A stretch of 48,464 nucleotides of DNA. It comes from an uncultured Prevotellaceae bacterium (lineage in GTDB: Bacteria > Bacteroidota > Bacteroidia > Bacteroidales > Bacteroidaceae). Location of the stretch: the NCBI GenBank assembly GCA_947174565.1, contig CAMWJL010000005.1:1-48464 (forward strand), in the 5' to 3' direction. Numbering within the stretch: the first letter of the stretch is position 1; every line of letters begins with the position of its first letter. The notes under the pieces were generated by a model. The model searched no databases and was not told the DNA's origin. It worked only from the letters and a program-made list of their open reading frames with translations. The position numbers and the translations under genes were made by a program. This document shows positions 1 through 8,985 of this stretch, piece by piece.

Positions 1-26
1 CATCGAACAAACATCTGTTGGACTTA

Positions 27-104
27 TTCATAACTTATGAACAATTATTCATAACTTACGAACAATTATTCATAAGTTGCGAATAATTGTTCATAAGTTA
101 TGAA
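27..104. repeat. AT-rich array of four 15-bp palindromes at 21-bp period (copy A)
   Basis: Four units start at 27, 48, 69 and 90. Each is a 15-bp near-perfect palindrome of the form TTCATAASTTATGAA, separated by 6-bp spacers of the form YAATTR. The central base is C, C, G, G across the four units, so the unit appears in both orientations at unchanged spacing. The same four-unit, 78-bp array recurs at 17557-17634. The 21-bp period is two helical turns, which would put all units on one DNA face. It lies in a non-coding stretch upstream of lnb. Confidence 0.93.
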
Positions 105-321
105 CGAATCCTTCGTTTGGTGTGAAATCACTTCTCTGACGGGGAAAAGGCGACTCTGTTTGTAGAAGAAAGGGGAAAGGACAAATGGAAGTGCTGGTTT
201 TGTGGCACAATTAAAGACCGAGTTCCCAACAAGAAGGGGCATTTTGTGGGTTAAAAGTGAGAGTTGTGGACAAAAAGCAAGATTAAGATGCGGAAGAACA
301 TGAATTTACGATAATTTTGTG
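105..321. other. Non-coding upstream region of lnb
   Basis: Between repeat copy A and the lnb promoter I see no convincing reading frame, RNA gene or strong hairpin. Short open frames here have no start context or recognisable protein sequence. The region may hold the far end of an upstream gene's untranslated region, but the window begins too close to tell. Confidence 0.5.
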
Positions 322-330
322 TACCTTTGC
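322..330 (+). promoter_or_regulatory. Bacteroidetes -7 element upstream of lnb
   Basis: TAcctTTGC matches the TAnnTTTG -7 consensus of the Bacteroidetes primary sigma factor. It lies 20 bp before the chosen ATG at 351, implying a very short leader. No clear TTTG box is visible at the expected -33 distance. Confidence 0.6.
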
Positions 331-350
331 ATCTTAATAGATTAGGCGTG

Positions 351-1529
351 ATGGCTAAATATCTGCGACATATCATCCTTTTTGTCTTCTGTGCGCTGGG
401 CTTGGTTCGTTCTGCGGCAGAGGATTCACTCAGTGTATCCGTGTTGACATGCACGCCGGGTGTTGAATTGTATGCGAAGTTTGGTCATACGGCGTTGAGG
501 GTGCAGAACCACACCACAGAACGGGACATCGTGTTCAACTATGGCTGTTTTGACGGCACAGCCAACGACTTTGCGCTGAAATTCATGCTGGGACAGACGG
601 ATTATCTGCTGGAGGCAGAACCATACGCATATTTTGTGGCTCGCTACGAGTATATGGGCAATGGCGTGACGGAGCAGGTGCTCAACCTCAGTCAAGAAGA
701 GGATCTGCGATTAGGTTATCTCCTGTCTGAGAACATCCGTCCCGAGAATCAGCAATACCGCTACCTATGGCTTTATGACAACTGCACCGAACGGGCACGC
801 GACATGGTGGAGCGTGCTGTGGATGGAACGATTGTGTATCCACGTGCGCCACAAGAACTTACCATTCGACAGATGCTGCACCGATGCCTTGAGCAGGACG
901 CATGGACGAACTTCGGCATTGACATGATTTTAGGCTCGGAAATCGACCAACCTGTTGACAAGCGCATACAGATGTTCCTGCCTGCATTCTACAGCCGCGA
1001 AGTTGATGACGCGCAAATAGAACGGATTGATGGCAACAAAGTCCCTCTCTTGCTTGCCACCCATCAGATACTGACTGACACCAACGAAAGTCACCCCACC
1101 CCATTCCTGTTGTCCCCACTCTTCATGTTCGCCATCCTTTTGGTTGTAACCATCTTGCTGTTCATCTACGAATGGAGACAAGGACACTATGTGCTTTGGC
1201 TCGATGTACCCATGCACATCGCACAAGGCATGGCTGGCATCATCGTGGCGTTCCTCTTTTTCCTTTCCGAACATCCTGCGGTGGATAGTAACTGGCTGGT
1301 GGTCATCTTTAACCCTCTCCCACTCTTTTATGCCGCATGGCTCATCTACTGCCAGCGTAAACAGAAACCGAACAGATTGTCATACATTAACATGGCGGTA
1401 CTCGTCATGTTCACTGCAACAATGGCTGTATGCCCACAGACCTTCAACCCTGCCATGTGGCTCGTCGTGCTGAGTCTGCTGGTGCGGTCGTTGTCGCAAG
1501 CACATTTTACCTATCACGCCCAACCATGA
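351..1529 (+). CDS. lnb: Lnb-like lipoprotein N-acyltransferase (DUF4105 protein)
   Basis: A 392-residue protein with an N-terminal signal/membrane segment (about 8-22), a periplasmic DUF4105 (Lnb N-terminal) domain, and several hydrophobic helices in the C-terminal 130 residues. Lnb of Bacteroides adds the third acyl chain to lipoproteins, replacing Lnt. Two residues suit a papain-like active site: His46 in KFGHTALRV and Cys145 in YDNCTERARD; their catalytic role is inferred. The ATG at 351 was chosen over an in-frame TTG at 327 because 327 lies inside the -7 promoter element. The stop overlaps the next start (ATGA at 1526-1529), so the two are probably translationally coupled. The same order (Lnb, phosphatase-like protein, SecA) is, from memory, found in Bacteroides. 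Confidence 0.8.
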   Translation: MAKYLRHIILFVFCALGLVRSAAEDSLSVSVLTCTPGVELYAKFGHTALRVQNHTTERDIVFNYGCFDGTANDFALKFMLGQTDYLLEAEPYAYFVARYEYMGNGVTEQVLNLSQEEDLRLGYLLSENIRPENQQYRYLWLYDNCTERARDMVERAVDGTIVYPRAPQELTIRQMLHRCLEQDAWTNFGIDMILGSEIDQPVDKRIQMFLPAFYSREVDDAQIERIDGNKVPLLLATHQILTDTNESHPTPFLLSPLFMFAILLVVTILLFIYEWRQGHYVLWLDVPMHIAQGMAGIIVAFLFFLSEHPAVDSNWLVVIFNPLPLFYAAWLIYCQRKQKPNRLSYINMAVLVMFTATMAVCPQTFNPAMWLVVLSLLVRSLSQAHFTYHAQP

Positions 1530-3088
1530 AAAAGCAGATACTGACCACCTTCTTTGCCTCCATCGCCATGGCAGGCACTATGGCACAGACACCCTCCGTG
1601 CCACGATTGGTCGTGGGCATCAGCATCGACCAGCTGCGTTCTGACTATCTTAACGCTTTCATGCCCCTCTATGGAGAAGGTGGATTCAAGCTGCTCCTCG
1701 AAAAAGGGCAGGTCTATTCCAACGTACAATATCAGCACACACCCATTGACCGAGCATCTGCCATCGCCTCCATCGTGACAGGCACCGTGCCATACAATCA
1801 TGGCATCATAGCCGAAGAATGGATGAACCGTGCAGAACTGCACACCAACTACTGTGTGGATGACCGCAACTATAAAGGTGTGGAAACCAGCGACTGCTCC
1901 TCGCCCAAGAACCTGTTGGTCAGCACCATCGGCGACGAGCTGAAGGCTGCCACCAAGGGAAAAGCCCTCGTCTATAGCGTGGCTCCTTACCGCGAAGCAG
2001 CCGTACTGGCAGCTGGTCATGCAGCCGACTGGGCCATGTGGATTGATAATCAGAGCGGTAAATGGGCAGGCACCAGCTATTATGGATCAGCACCATCATG
2101 GTTTCGCTATGTCGATTCGGGATTCATCACAGACAAACTGACCTCGACCCCGTGGAAACCGCTGAACACCGCCACTGGCACTTATAACTACTACCTGACC
2201 ACTACTCAGAAGCCTTTCAGCCACACGTTCACAGGCGACAGCCGCTTCCGAGTGTTCAAGACCTCAGGATTGGTCAATGAGGAAGTCACCAAAGCCGTCC
2301 GCTACTGCCTCACCAACGGCAATGCAGGGCTGGATGACGTGACCGACTTTCTTTCCGTATGCTACTATGCTGGTGATTTCCAAGCAGCTAACGGAGATGC
2401 CACCGCCACGGAGTTGCAGGACACCTACAAGCGTTTAGACAATGAAATAGCATCTCTGCTGGAGAAAATCGACCAAATGGTAGGGCTTGACAAGACACTC
2501 ATCTTCGTCACCTCCACGGGCTATGACGCAGCAGAGAATGCAGGCGAATTGGCAAAGTATCGCATTCCGACAGGCGATTTCAACATCAATCGTTGCGCCG
2601 TATTATTAAATATGTACCTCTGCGCCATGTATGGCAACGAGCGTTACGTGGAAAGCTACTTTGGCAACCAGCTCTACCTGAACCACAAGTTGCTGGAGAC
2701 CAAGCAACTGAAACTTGCCGAAGTGCAGGAGCATTGCGAAGACTTCCTCTTCCAGTTCAGCGGTGTGCGCGACGTTTTCACGTCTCACCGCATTACCCAA
2801 GGCGCATGGACACCAGGCATCAGCACCATCCGAAACGGATATAACCCTAAATGTTCGGGCGACATCATCGTGCAGGTTTCACCAGGTTGGAATCTTGTGA
2901 ACGAGGACCGTGGCACGAAAAAGATGCAGCGCGATTCCTTCTTTGAGTTTCCACTCATCTTCTTTGGCTATACCATTCAGCCCCGAAAAGTTGACACCCC
3001 CGTCACGGTCGATTGCATCGCTCCGACCGTGGCACACCACATCCGCATTCGTGCTCCGAATGCTTGCGCCAGTTCCCCTCTCTTCTGA
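1526..3088 (+). CDS. Alkaline-phosphatase-fold protein lacking catalytic residues (probable pseudoenzyme)
   Basis: 520 residues with a signal peptide ending MAQ (cleavage before Gln21). The fold of PafA-type phosphatases is clear: VVGISIDQLRSDY with the first metal-binding Asp (Asp35), the VTGTVPYNHGI segment, AGHAADWAMWID, DTYKRLDNEIASLLEKID and a C-terminal DCIAPTVAH. However, the nucleophile Thr position aligns with Arg (PIDRASAIA), the DxxxH motif is missing (AGDFQAANG), the usual TxDHG is TSTGYD, and the last metal-binding His motif (THGxxxxxxxHVP) reads TKKMQRDSFFEFP. So only one metal ligand survives. Phosphatase activity is unlikely; a binding or scaffold role is inferred. It is coupled to lnb by an ATGA overlap and followed 95 bp later by secA. 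The ATG at 1526 is chosen because it gives a complete signal peptide. Confidence 0.85.
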   Translation: MKKQILTTFFASIAMAGTMAQTPSVPRLVVGISIDQLRSDYLNAFMPLYGEGGFKLLLEKGQVYSNVQYQHTPIDRASAIASIVTGTVPYNHGIIAEEWMNRAELHTNYCVDDRNYKGVETSDCSSPKNLLVSTIGDELKAATKGKALVYSVAPYREAAVLAAGHAADWAMWIDNQSGKWAGTSYYGSAPSWFRYVDSGFITDKLTSTPWKPLNTATGTYNYYLTTTQKPFSHTFTGDSRFRVFKTSGLVNEEVTKAVRYCLTNGNAGLDDVTDFLSVCYYAGDFQAANGDATATELQDTYKRLDNEIASLLEKIDQMVGLDKTLIFVTSTGYDAAENAGELAKYRIPTGDFNINRCAVLLNMYLCAMYGNERYVESYFGNQLYLNHKLLETKQLKLAEVQEHCEDFLFQFSGVRDVFTSHRITQGAWTPGISTIRNGYNPKCSGDIIVQVSPGWNLVNEDRGTKKMQRDSFFEFPLIFFGYTIQPRKVDTPVTVDCIAPTVAHHIRIRAPNACASSPLF

Positions 3089-3183
3089 GAGCTATGGAAA
3101 TGTGGCAGAGGACGTTACAGCCCTCTCCCCTCCAACACGCAGTTTAACATCAAATAAAGACAAAAACAAAAAATACACAAAAT

Positions 3184-6100
3184 ATGGGATTTTCTATTAA
3201 CAAACTTCTCAGCAGCATCTTTGGCAACAAAGCCGCACGGGACATCAAGGAGATTCGCCCGATTGTAGAACAGGTGCTGGCTATTGAGCCTGAAATACAA
3301 AAGCTCAGCAACGACGAGTTGCGTGCCAAAGTAGATGAAATCAAGGCGCAGTTGCAAGACAAGGTGAAGGACAAGCGCGCTGAGATAGAAGAACTTAAAA
3401 AAAAGATTCAGGAAACAGAGATAGACAAGCGTCAACCCATCTTCGAGGCCATTGACAAGAAGGAGACAGAAGTGCTCGACCTCTTTGAAGAAGGCTTGAC
3501 CGAGGTGATGCCCACGGTATATGCTATCGTGAAAGACACTGCTCGCCGTTTTGCAGAAGCAGACAATGGCGATGTTGTCGTGACAGCAACCGACTTCGAC
3601 CGTGACCTCTCCATTGAGCACGACTTCGTTGACATTGAGGGCGATAAAGCTATTTGGCACAATCACTGGGTGGCTGGTGGCAACGAGATGACGTGGAACA
3701 TGATTCACTACAACGTACAGCTCTTCGGCGGCATTGTGCTGCATCAAGGCAAGATTGCTGAGATGGCAACAGGTGAAGGTAAGACGCTCGTGGCTACCCT
3801 GCCAGTGTTCCTCAATGCCCTGTCTCGCAATGGTGTGCATGTGGTGACGGTCAACGACTACCTCGCTAAACGTGACTCTGAATGGATGGGTCCTCTCTAT
3901 ATGTTCCATGGCTTGAGCGTCGATTGCATCGATAGACATCAACCCAACTCAGAGGCACGTCGCAAGGCTTATCAGGCAGACATCACGTTCGGAACGAACA
4001 ACGAGTTCGGCTTCGATTATCTGCGTGACAACATGGCAATGGCACCCAAAGACCTCGTGCAACGCATCCACAACTATGCTATTGTCGATGAGGTTGACTC
4101 CGTGCTGATTGACGATGCCCGTACACCGCTCATCATCTCTGGTCCTATTCCAAAGGGCGACGTGCAGATGTTCGAGGAGTACTGCCCCATCGTGGAACAG
4201 CTGGTGGAGGCACAGCGTCGTTTGGCACAGAATTACCTCTCTGAAGCCAAGAAACTCATCGAGTCAGATAACAAGGACGATGTGACCGCTGGTTTCCTTT
4301 CCCTCTTCCGTGCCTACAAGAGCTTGCCCAAGAACAATGCGCTCATCAAATACCTTTCACAGCCAGGCATTAAGACAGGCTTGCTCCAAACAGAAGAAAT
4401 CTATATGGAGAACAACAACCGCCGCATGCCGGAAGCCATTGAGCCATTGTTCTTTGTGGTGGATGAGAAGATAAAGTCCGTAGAGATGACCGACAAGGGT
4501 AACCAGCTCATTGCCAACATCGTAAAGGACGACACTTTCTTCGTATTGCCCGATATTACGTCTCAACTGGCAGAGATGGAAAACGAGCACTTCGAGAGCG
4601 AAGATGCTAAGTTGGCAAAGAAGGATGCGCTCATGCAAGACTATGCCTTGAAGGCAGAGCGTGTACACACCATCCAGCAGCTCTTGAAGGCCTACACCAT
4701 GTTTGTGAAGGATGATGATTATGTCATCATGGATGGCGAAGTGAAGATTGTCGATGAGCAAACAGGTCGTATCATGGAAGGTCGCCGCTGGAGTGACGGA
4801 CTTCATCAGGCAGTCGAAGCCAAGGAGCGTGTGAAGGTGGAGGCTGCCACACAGACTTTCGCCACCATCACCTTGCAGAACTACTTCCGCATGTACCACA
4901 AGTTGGCAGGTATGACTGGTACTGCCATCACGGAGGCTGGCGAGTTCTGGGACATCTACAAGCTGGATGTAGTGGAGATTCCAACGAACCGTCCTATCGC
5001 ACGTATCGACATGAACGACCGTGTGTATAAGACCAACCGCGAGAAGTATAATGCTGTGATTGAAGAGATTGTGAAGATGCGCAACAGCGGACGCCCCACC
5101 CTTGTCGGCACTACCTCTGTGGAAATCTCCGAATTGATCTCTCGCATGCTCTCCATGCGCAAGATACCGCATCAAGTGCTCAATGCGAAGTTACACCAAA
5201 AGGAAGCTGACATTGTGGCCTTAGCAGGTCAGAGCATCTTGGGCGAAGTGGTCAACGAAGATGGCACGAAGGAAGAACGGATGCTGGGAGCAGTGACTAT
5301 CGCCACCAATATGGCAGGTCGTGGTACTGACATCAAGCTCTCCGACGAGGTAAAAGCCGCTGGTGGTTTGGCGATTATTGGCACGGAACGCCATGAGAGC
5401 CGTCGTGTGGACCGTCAACTGCGTGGTCGTTCTGGCCGTCAAGGAGACCCTGGCTCATCAGTGTTCTATGTGTCGCTCGAAGACAAACTCATGCGCCTCT
5501 TCGCCAGCGACCGCATCTCCAAGATAATGGACCGTCTCGGCTTTGAGGAAGGCGAAATGATTGAACACAAGATGATTAACCAAAGCATCGAACGTGCCCA
5601 AAAGAAGGTTGAGGAGAACAACTTCGGCATCCGTAAGCGTCTGCTTGAATACGACGACGTGATGAACAAGCAGCGCAAAGTCATCTATGAGCGTCGCCGT
5701 CACGCCCTCATGGGTGAACGCATCGGCATGGACATCGCCAACATGATATGGGATCGCGTGGTTCGTATCCTCAGCAATGGCGACTACGAAAGCTGTAAAG
5801 AAGACTTCCTGCGCATTTTTGCCATGGAGATTCCGTTCGACATGGAGACCTTCGAGGCTAAGAGCCGTCATGAACTGGAAGATGCAGCATTCGACATTGT
5901 TATCGATTCCTTCAAAAAGCGTAGCACTCGTCTTGCCTCAGTGGCTTACCCTGTCATCAAAAGCGTGTTTGAAGCCAAAGGCAATATGTACGAGAACATC
6001 CTCGTGCCCATCACTGATGGTCGCCGTATTTATCAAATCAGCGTTCCACTCAAGGAAGCTTACGAAACTCAAGGAAACTCCATCCTCATAGCCTTCGAGA

Positions 6101-6564
6101 AAGCCATCCTGCTTCACACCATCGACGACGCTTGGAAGGAGAACCTCCGTGCCCTCGACGAACTGAAGCAATCCGTACAAAACGCTTCCTACGAACAGAA
6201 AGACCCGCTCCTCATTTTCAAATTGGAGTCAGTCAACCTGTTCGATACGATGGTCAACGAAATCAACGATGGCACAATCTCTGTACTCATGCGCTGTTCT
6301 ATCCCAATCGCCGAAGAGCACGATGTGCAGCAAGCACCAGCCTCCACAATGGAAGAACCCAAGCAACGTCTCACCGAAAGCCATCAGAATCTTGATGAGC
6401 CATCCGAGACTCAACGCCAACAGGCACAAGCCGCCCAAACAGACACCCGTGCGCGCCAACCCATTTCCCCCATTGTGAACAATGGTCCCAAGGTTGGTCG
6501 CAACGACCCATGTCCATGTGGCAGCGGCAAAAAATACAAGAACTGCCATGGACGGTTGGCATAA
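3184..6564 (+). CDS. secA: Preprotein translocase ATPase SecA
   Basis: SecA drives Sec-dependent export through SecYEG at the inner membrane. The 1126-residue length exceeds that of E. coli (about 900) but fits the long Bacteroidetes form. Walker A is [11 protein letters not shown] at about residue 194; the DEAD-box equivalent is [15 protein letters not shown]. The helicase motifs GTTSVE and [12 protein letters not shown], followed by [10 protein letters not shown], are intact. Extra sequence lies in the N-terminal 160 residues (a charged coiled-coil-like segment) and in the preprotein crosslinking region at about 335-480. The C-terminus carries the zinc-binding SEC-C tail [17 protein letters not shown], which in other species contacts SecB or ribosomes. 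A strong terminator follows at 6589-6628. Confidence 0.98.
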   Translation: MGFSINKLLSSIFGNKAARDIKEIRPIVEQVLAIEPEIQKLSNDELRAKVDEIKAQLQDKVKDKRAEIEELKKKIQETEIDKRQPIFEAIDKKETEVLDLFEEGLTEVMPTVYAIVKDTARRFAEADNGDVVVTATDFDRDLSIEHDFVDIEGDKAIWHNHWVAGGNEMTWNMIHYNVQLFGGIVLHQGKIAEMATGEGKTLVATLPVFLNALSRNGVHVVTVNDYLAKRDSEWMGPLYMFHGLSVDCIDRHQPNSEARRKAYQADITFGTNNEFGFDYLRDNMAMAPKDLVQRIHNYAIVDEVDSVLIDDARTPLIISGPIPKGDVQMFEEYCPIVEQLVEAQRRLAQNYLSEAKKLIESDNKDDVTAGFLSLFRAYKSLPKNNALIKYLSQPGIKTGLLQTEEIYMENNNRRMPEAIEPLFFVVDEKIKSVEMTDKGNQLIANIVKDDTFFVLPDITSQLAEMENEHFESEDAKLAKKDALMQDYALKAERVHTIQQLLKAYTMFVKDDDYVIMDGEVKIVDEQTGRIMEGRRWSDGLHQAVEAKERVKVEAATQTFATITLQNYFRMYHKLAGMTGTAITEAGEFWDIYKLDVVEIPTNRPIARIDMNDRVYKTNREKYNAVIEEIVKMRNSGRPTLVGTTSVEISELISRMLSMRKIPHQVLNAKLHQKEADIVALAGQSILGEVVNEDGTKEERMLGAVTIATNMAGRGTDIKLSDEVKAAGGLAIIGTERHESRRVDRQLRGRSGRQGDPGSSVFYVSLEDKLMRLFASDRISKIMDRLGFEEGEMIEHKMINQSIERAQKKVEENNFGIRKRLLEYDDVMNKQRKVIYERRRHALMGERIGMDIANMIWDRVVRILSNGDYESCKEDFLRIFAMEIPFDMETFEAKSRHELEDAAFDIVIDSFKKRSTRLASVAYPVIKSVFEAKGNMYENILVPITDGRRIYQISVPLKEAYETQGNSILIAFEKAILLHTIDDAWKENLRALDELKQSVQNASYEQKDPLLIFKLESVNLFDTMVNEINDGTISVLMRCSIPIAEEHDVQQAPASTMEEPKQRLTESHQNLDEPSETQRQQAQAAQTDTRARQPISPIVNNGPKVGRNDPCPCGSGKKYKNCHGRLA

Positions 6565-6588
6565 CATCCATTGGAGGATGTTACAAAC

Positions 6589-6628
6589 AAAGCAAAAGGG
6601 AAGCCCAAATGGCTTCCCTTTTGCTTTT
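6589..6628. terminator. Terminator between secA and the convergent envelope operon
   Basis: A 17-bp perfect inverted repeat (6589-6605 with 6611-6627), 5-nt loop, followed by TTTT on the plus strand. The A-rich upstream flank gives a weaker U-rich tail on the minus strand. It lies 76 bp beyond the end of the converging operon, so it may serve both. Confidence 0.88.
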
Positions 6629-6703
6629 CATAATACATAAAACAACGTCGGGAAAAACACTCATCGCTACACTATAACACCATACGGAATCCTTAAAGGT
6701 TGA

Positions 6704-7609
6704 TTACCAGAAGAATACATAATTGGGAAGTCTCTTGTAGTATGCTACCGCTACCTCTCTTGCAGTATTAATTGTAGCTGTTGTTATCCTTTCTTTGGAT
6801 TTAAGCCTCTCTCTTCTGTCATTAAATTCATTCTGATATACAATGTCTGCATCTTTCTTTATTGAAATAAGAAGCGACTTGGCAGCATTGAAACAACTAC
6901 AGGTGGGGGGCACAGAAGCAGCAAGGTCTGCCGCTCTTTCAAAATTTCTTTTAGCATACTCTGCACGTGCCATCATCATTACTTCTTCACAATTCTGTGT
7001 CAAATACTGCTGATAAATCTTCTGTATGGCAGTTGAGATTTGTGGGTATTCCGCTAATGATTCAGGATAAGTAGTGAGCAGTGCTATTGCCTCGCTATAC
7101 TGCTGCTGGGCACTCAGCGTATTAGCTTTGTTTATAAGAGCAACAACACTGCTACTATAGTAATCTGCGACTTTCTTTTTCGTCGCTTGAGCAAAAGTAC
7201 CATACATATTCTCATTTATCTTCTTTATGGCAGAGCGTAAAGACTCCACTTTTGAGTAACCTTCTCCTTTCGTTGATATGGAAAGTGTATTGAAGACAGT
7301 GTTAGTGATAACATTTCTGACACTGACTGTAATACAAAGTTCTGTGGTATAGATATTCCTCATGCCACCCTCTATACGTTTTTCATCAAGTATGTTTACA
7401 TCGGGTATCATGGCAATGGCCCCACACTCCGTAGCCGCCACACCTTCTACCGTACAGATTGCCAACAACTTGTTTTTGAGTATTGTTTTGGTGTTGCTGT
7501 CTAAAATACTATTCGCAGGCATTGCCACAGAGATGAAGACATCGCTGTTTTGAGCAAAGACTCCACAACTTATTACAATAAAGCATAATAGGACAATCAA
7601 GTTTCTCAT
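6704..7609 (-). CDS. Exported protein with TPR-like helical region, last gene of envelope operon
   Basis: 301 residues; signal peptide ending CGVFAQ, so mature protein would begin with Gln. The N-terminal half (about 20-130) is an alpha/beta domain opening VFISVAMPANS, with TVEGVAATEC and a strand-rich stretch before ISTKGEGYSK. The following 130 residues are helical with TPR-like spacing (ALINKANTLSAQQQYSEAIALL; AEYAKRNFERAADLAASV). The C-terminal part contains RINTAR-like and VAVAYY segments. I do not recognise a named family with certainty; it resembles hypothetical proteins common in Bacteroidales. It ends the operon 7 bp after the DUF6175-like gene. A role in the periplasm or at the outer membrane with the CsgG-like partner is inferred from context only. 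Confidence 0.75.
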   Translation of the reverse strand: MRNLIVLLCFIVISCGVFAQNSDVFISVAMPANSILDSNTKTILKNKLLAICTVEGVAATECGAIAMIPDVNILDEKRIEGGMRNIYTTELCITVSVRNVITNTVFNTLSISTKGEGYSKVESLRSAIKKINENMYGTFAQATKKKVADYYSSSVVALINKANTLSAQQQYSEAIALLTTYPESLAEYPQISTAIQKIYQQYLTQNCEEVMMMARAEYAKRNFERAADLAASVPPTCSCFNAAKSLLISIKKDADIVYQNEFNDRRERLKSKERITTATINTAREVAVAYYKRLPNYVFFW

Positions 7610-7616
7610 AAGAATT

Positions 7617-8474
7617 TTATTTTATCGTGATTACGAGTGTATTACTTTTTGTCACATGCGAGACTTGAATGCCAAGCTTGCGGAAGAACTGCCGTATTTC
7701 ACGGTCAAACTGACTGATATTATAGTTTCTGCCATTTGCATCTTGCAGCGGAATGCGTATATCATCAAATATCATCTCCAACTCCGTTCCTCCCTGTATA
7801 TGATAGTTATTCTTATAGGAAGCCTCTGCCACCCAGTCTTCTATCTGGTCAACAAGTTCTTCACCATTTACTTCCTGATGCAGTGTAAGAGAAGCTGTGT
7901 CATCTACTTTTATATCAAGAATAATAGAACGACCATTCTCTACAATATCATCAAATTTTGTCTGTATGACATTCAGAAAATCGTCCGCCACTTTTTCTAC
8001 AGCAGCCCCTGCAAGTCTTCCTATATCTTCGGTGTAAAACTGACCGCTAAAAGCATCTTTGTTTGCAAGAGAGCCACCCGTGGATACGTCACATGCTTTC
8101 ATTAAGACTTTCACGCTGTTTCCATTAGCCGAAGGAGTATAGATATACTCCGTTTCGACATAAATGTCAGCACCAGAACCCTGAATAACCATGGCACTGA
8201 GGTTTGTCTGCGCATTGTTCGACAAGGCATTGTTAGAAGATTGTGATTTCAGTTTTGTTTCAAAGTCAATCGTTGTAAATCCCCTCTCGTCAAACGCCTC
8301 ACGAATCTTCGACAGCACAATCCTTATATTCGAGTCTGTTTCTATAGCTTGTCGAATGTCATTACCTTCCGTAACATAAGGCATCACCATGATTTTCGGT
8401 TGTACCGTTGCACTATTCTGTGCATTTAGCAGTGTTGCCACAAAAGCCAACACAATAAGAAATAGGTGTTTCAT
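7617..8474 (-). CDS. DUF6175-like exported protein
   Basis: 285 residues, signal peptide ending LLNAQ. The start of the mature protein (PKIMVMPYVTEGNDIRQAI, then VLSKIREAFDERGFTTIDFE) resembles DUF6175 proteins of Bacteroidetes, and the general pattern of a MVMP strand, an ageing-type 'READ' helix and GFTTIDFE recalls CsgG/LPP20-like nucleating domains. A second alpha/beta domain with YVETEYIYT and a C-terminal domain (VDQIEDWVAEASYKNNYHI, then IRIPLQDANGRNYNISQFD) follow. No enzyme motif is visible. It is cotranscribed with the genes on either side (gaps 11 and 7 bp). DUF6175 assignment is from memory and moderately secure; function is unknown. Confidence 0.7.
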   Translation of the reverse strand: MKHLFLIVLAFVATLLNAQNSATVQPKIMVMPYVTEGNDIRQAIETDSNIRIVLSKIREAFDERGFTTIDFETKLKSQSSNNALSNNAQTNLSAMVIQGSGADIYVETEYIYTPSANGNSVKVLMKACDVSTGGSLANKDAFSGQFYTEDIGRLAGAAVEKVADDFLNVIQTKFDDIVENGRSIILDIKVDDTASLTLHQEVNGEELVDQIEDWVAEASYKNNYHIQGGTELEMIFDDIRIPLQDANGRNYNISQFDREIRQFFRKLGIQVSHVTKSNTLVITIK

Positions 8475-8485
8475 TTACTTAATTT

Positions 8486-8926
8486 TTATAAACCAAACTT
8501 TCTGATGATTCCATTCTGCTCCAAGTACTTACGCAGTTTCTCTGCTTTTACTTTAATGTCAAACGTCTGGCATTTGCGCTTACTGGCATCTTTCCCGATA
8601 TTTGATACAGCGATGGATAACTCAATGAAGTTACGGTATTGTCCAGCATAGAAAGAATTAAAGAATGCAGGGTTGTCTGTCGTAGCTTTATCCTCGCCAA
8701 CAGATACCATTGGAAGAGAATACGAAGTACCGTCTGCACCAATAAAACATAGATTTTTAATAGCTGAAAGTTCTGCATCTATAGATGTTTTCTTGGTGTT
8801 AGACCCATACCCCACAACCCTGAACGTAACGGATTCACGATCAGAAGCCTTTACGATACAATTATACTGTGCATTGATGTGAAGACACAACACACAAAAG
8901 ATGATTGATAGAATGATACGTTTCAT
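8486..8926 (-). CDS. Small exported protein of the envelope operon
   Basis: 146 residues from the ATG at 8926, chosen over the upstream ATG at 8962 because it begins a standard signal peptide (MKRIILSIIFCVLCLHINAQ). The mature part is about 125 residues, predicted mostly beta: YNCIVKASDRESVTFRVVGYG and then KNLCFIGADGTSYSLPMV. Lys/Arg-rich C-terminus. I recognise no family. It sits third in the five-gene operon, between the CsgG-like gene (59 bp upstream) and the DUF6175-like gene. A periplasmic or outer-membrane accessory role is inferred from its neighbours. Confidence 0.72.
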   Translation of the reverse strand: MKRIILSIIFCVLCLHINAQYNCIVKASDRESVTFRVVGYGSNTKKTSIDAELSAIKNLCFIGADGTSYSLPMVSVGEDKATTDNPAFFNSFYAGQYRNFIELSIAVSNIGKDASKRKCQTFDIKVKAEKLRKYLEQNGIIRKFGL

Positions 8927-8985
8927 CTGTTTATCTATTTTAGACGATTCAAAAGCCAACAAACGGAGTCTTGTTTAATCATGTT

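Noticed and set aside
27..104. CRISPR array
   Set aside because: Repeat units are 15 bp palindromes with near-identical 6-bp spacers; there are no unique spacers and no cas genes.
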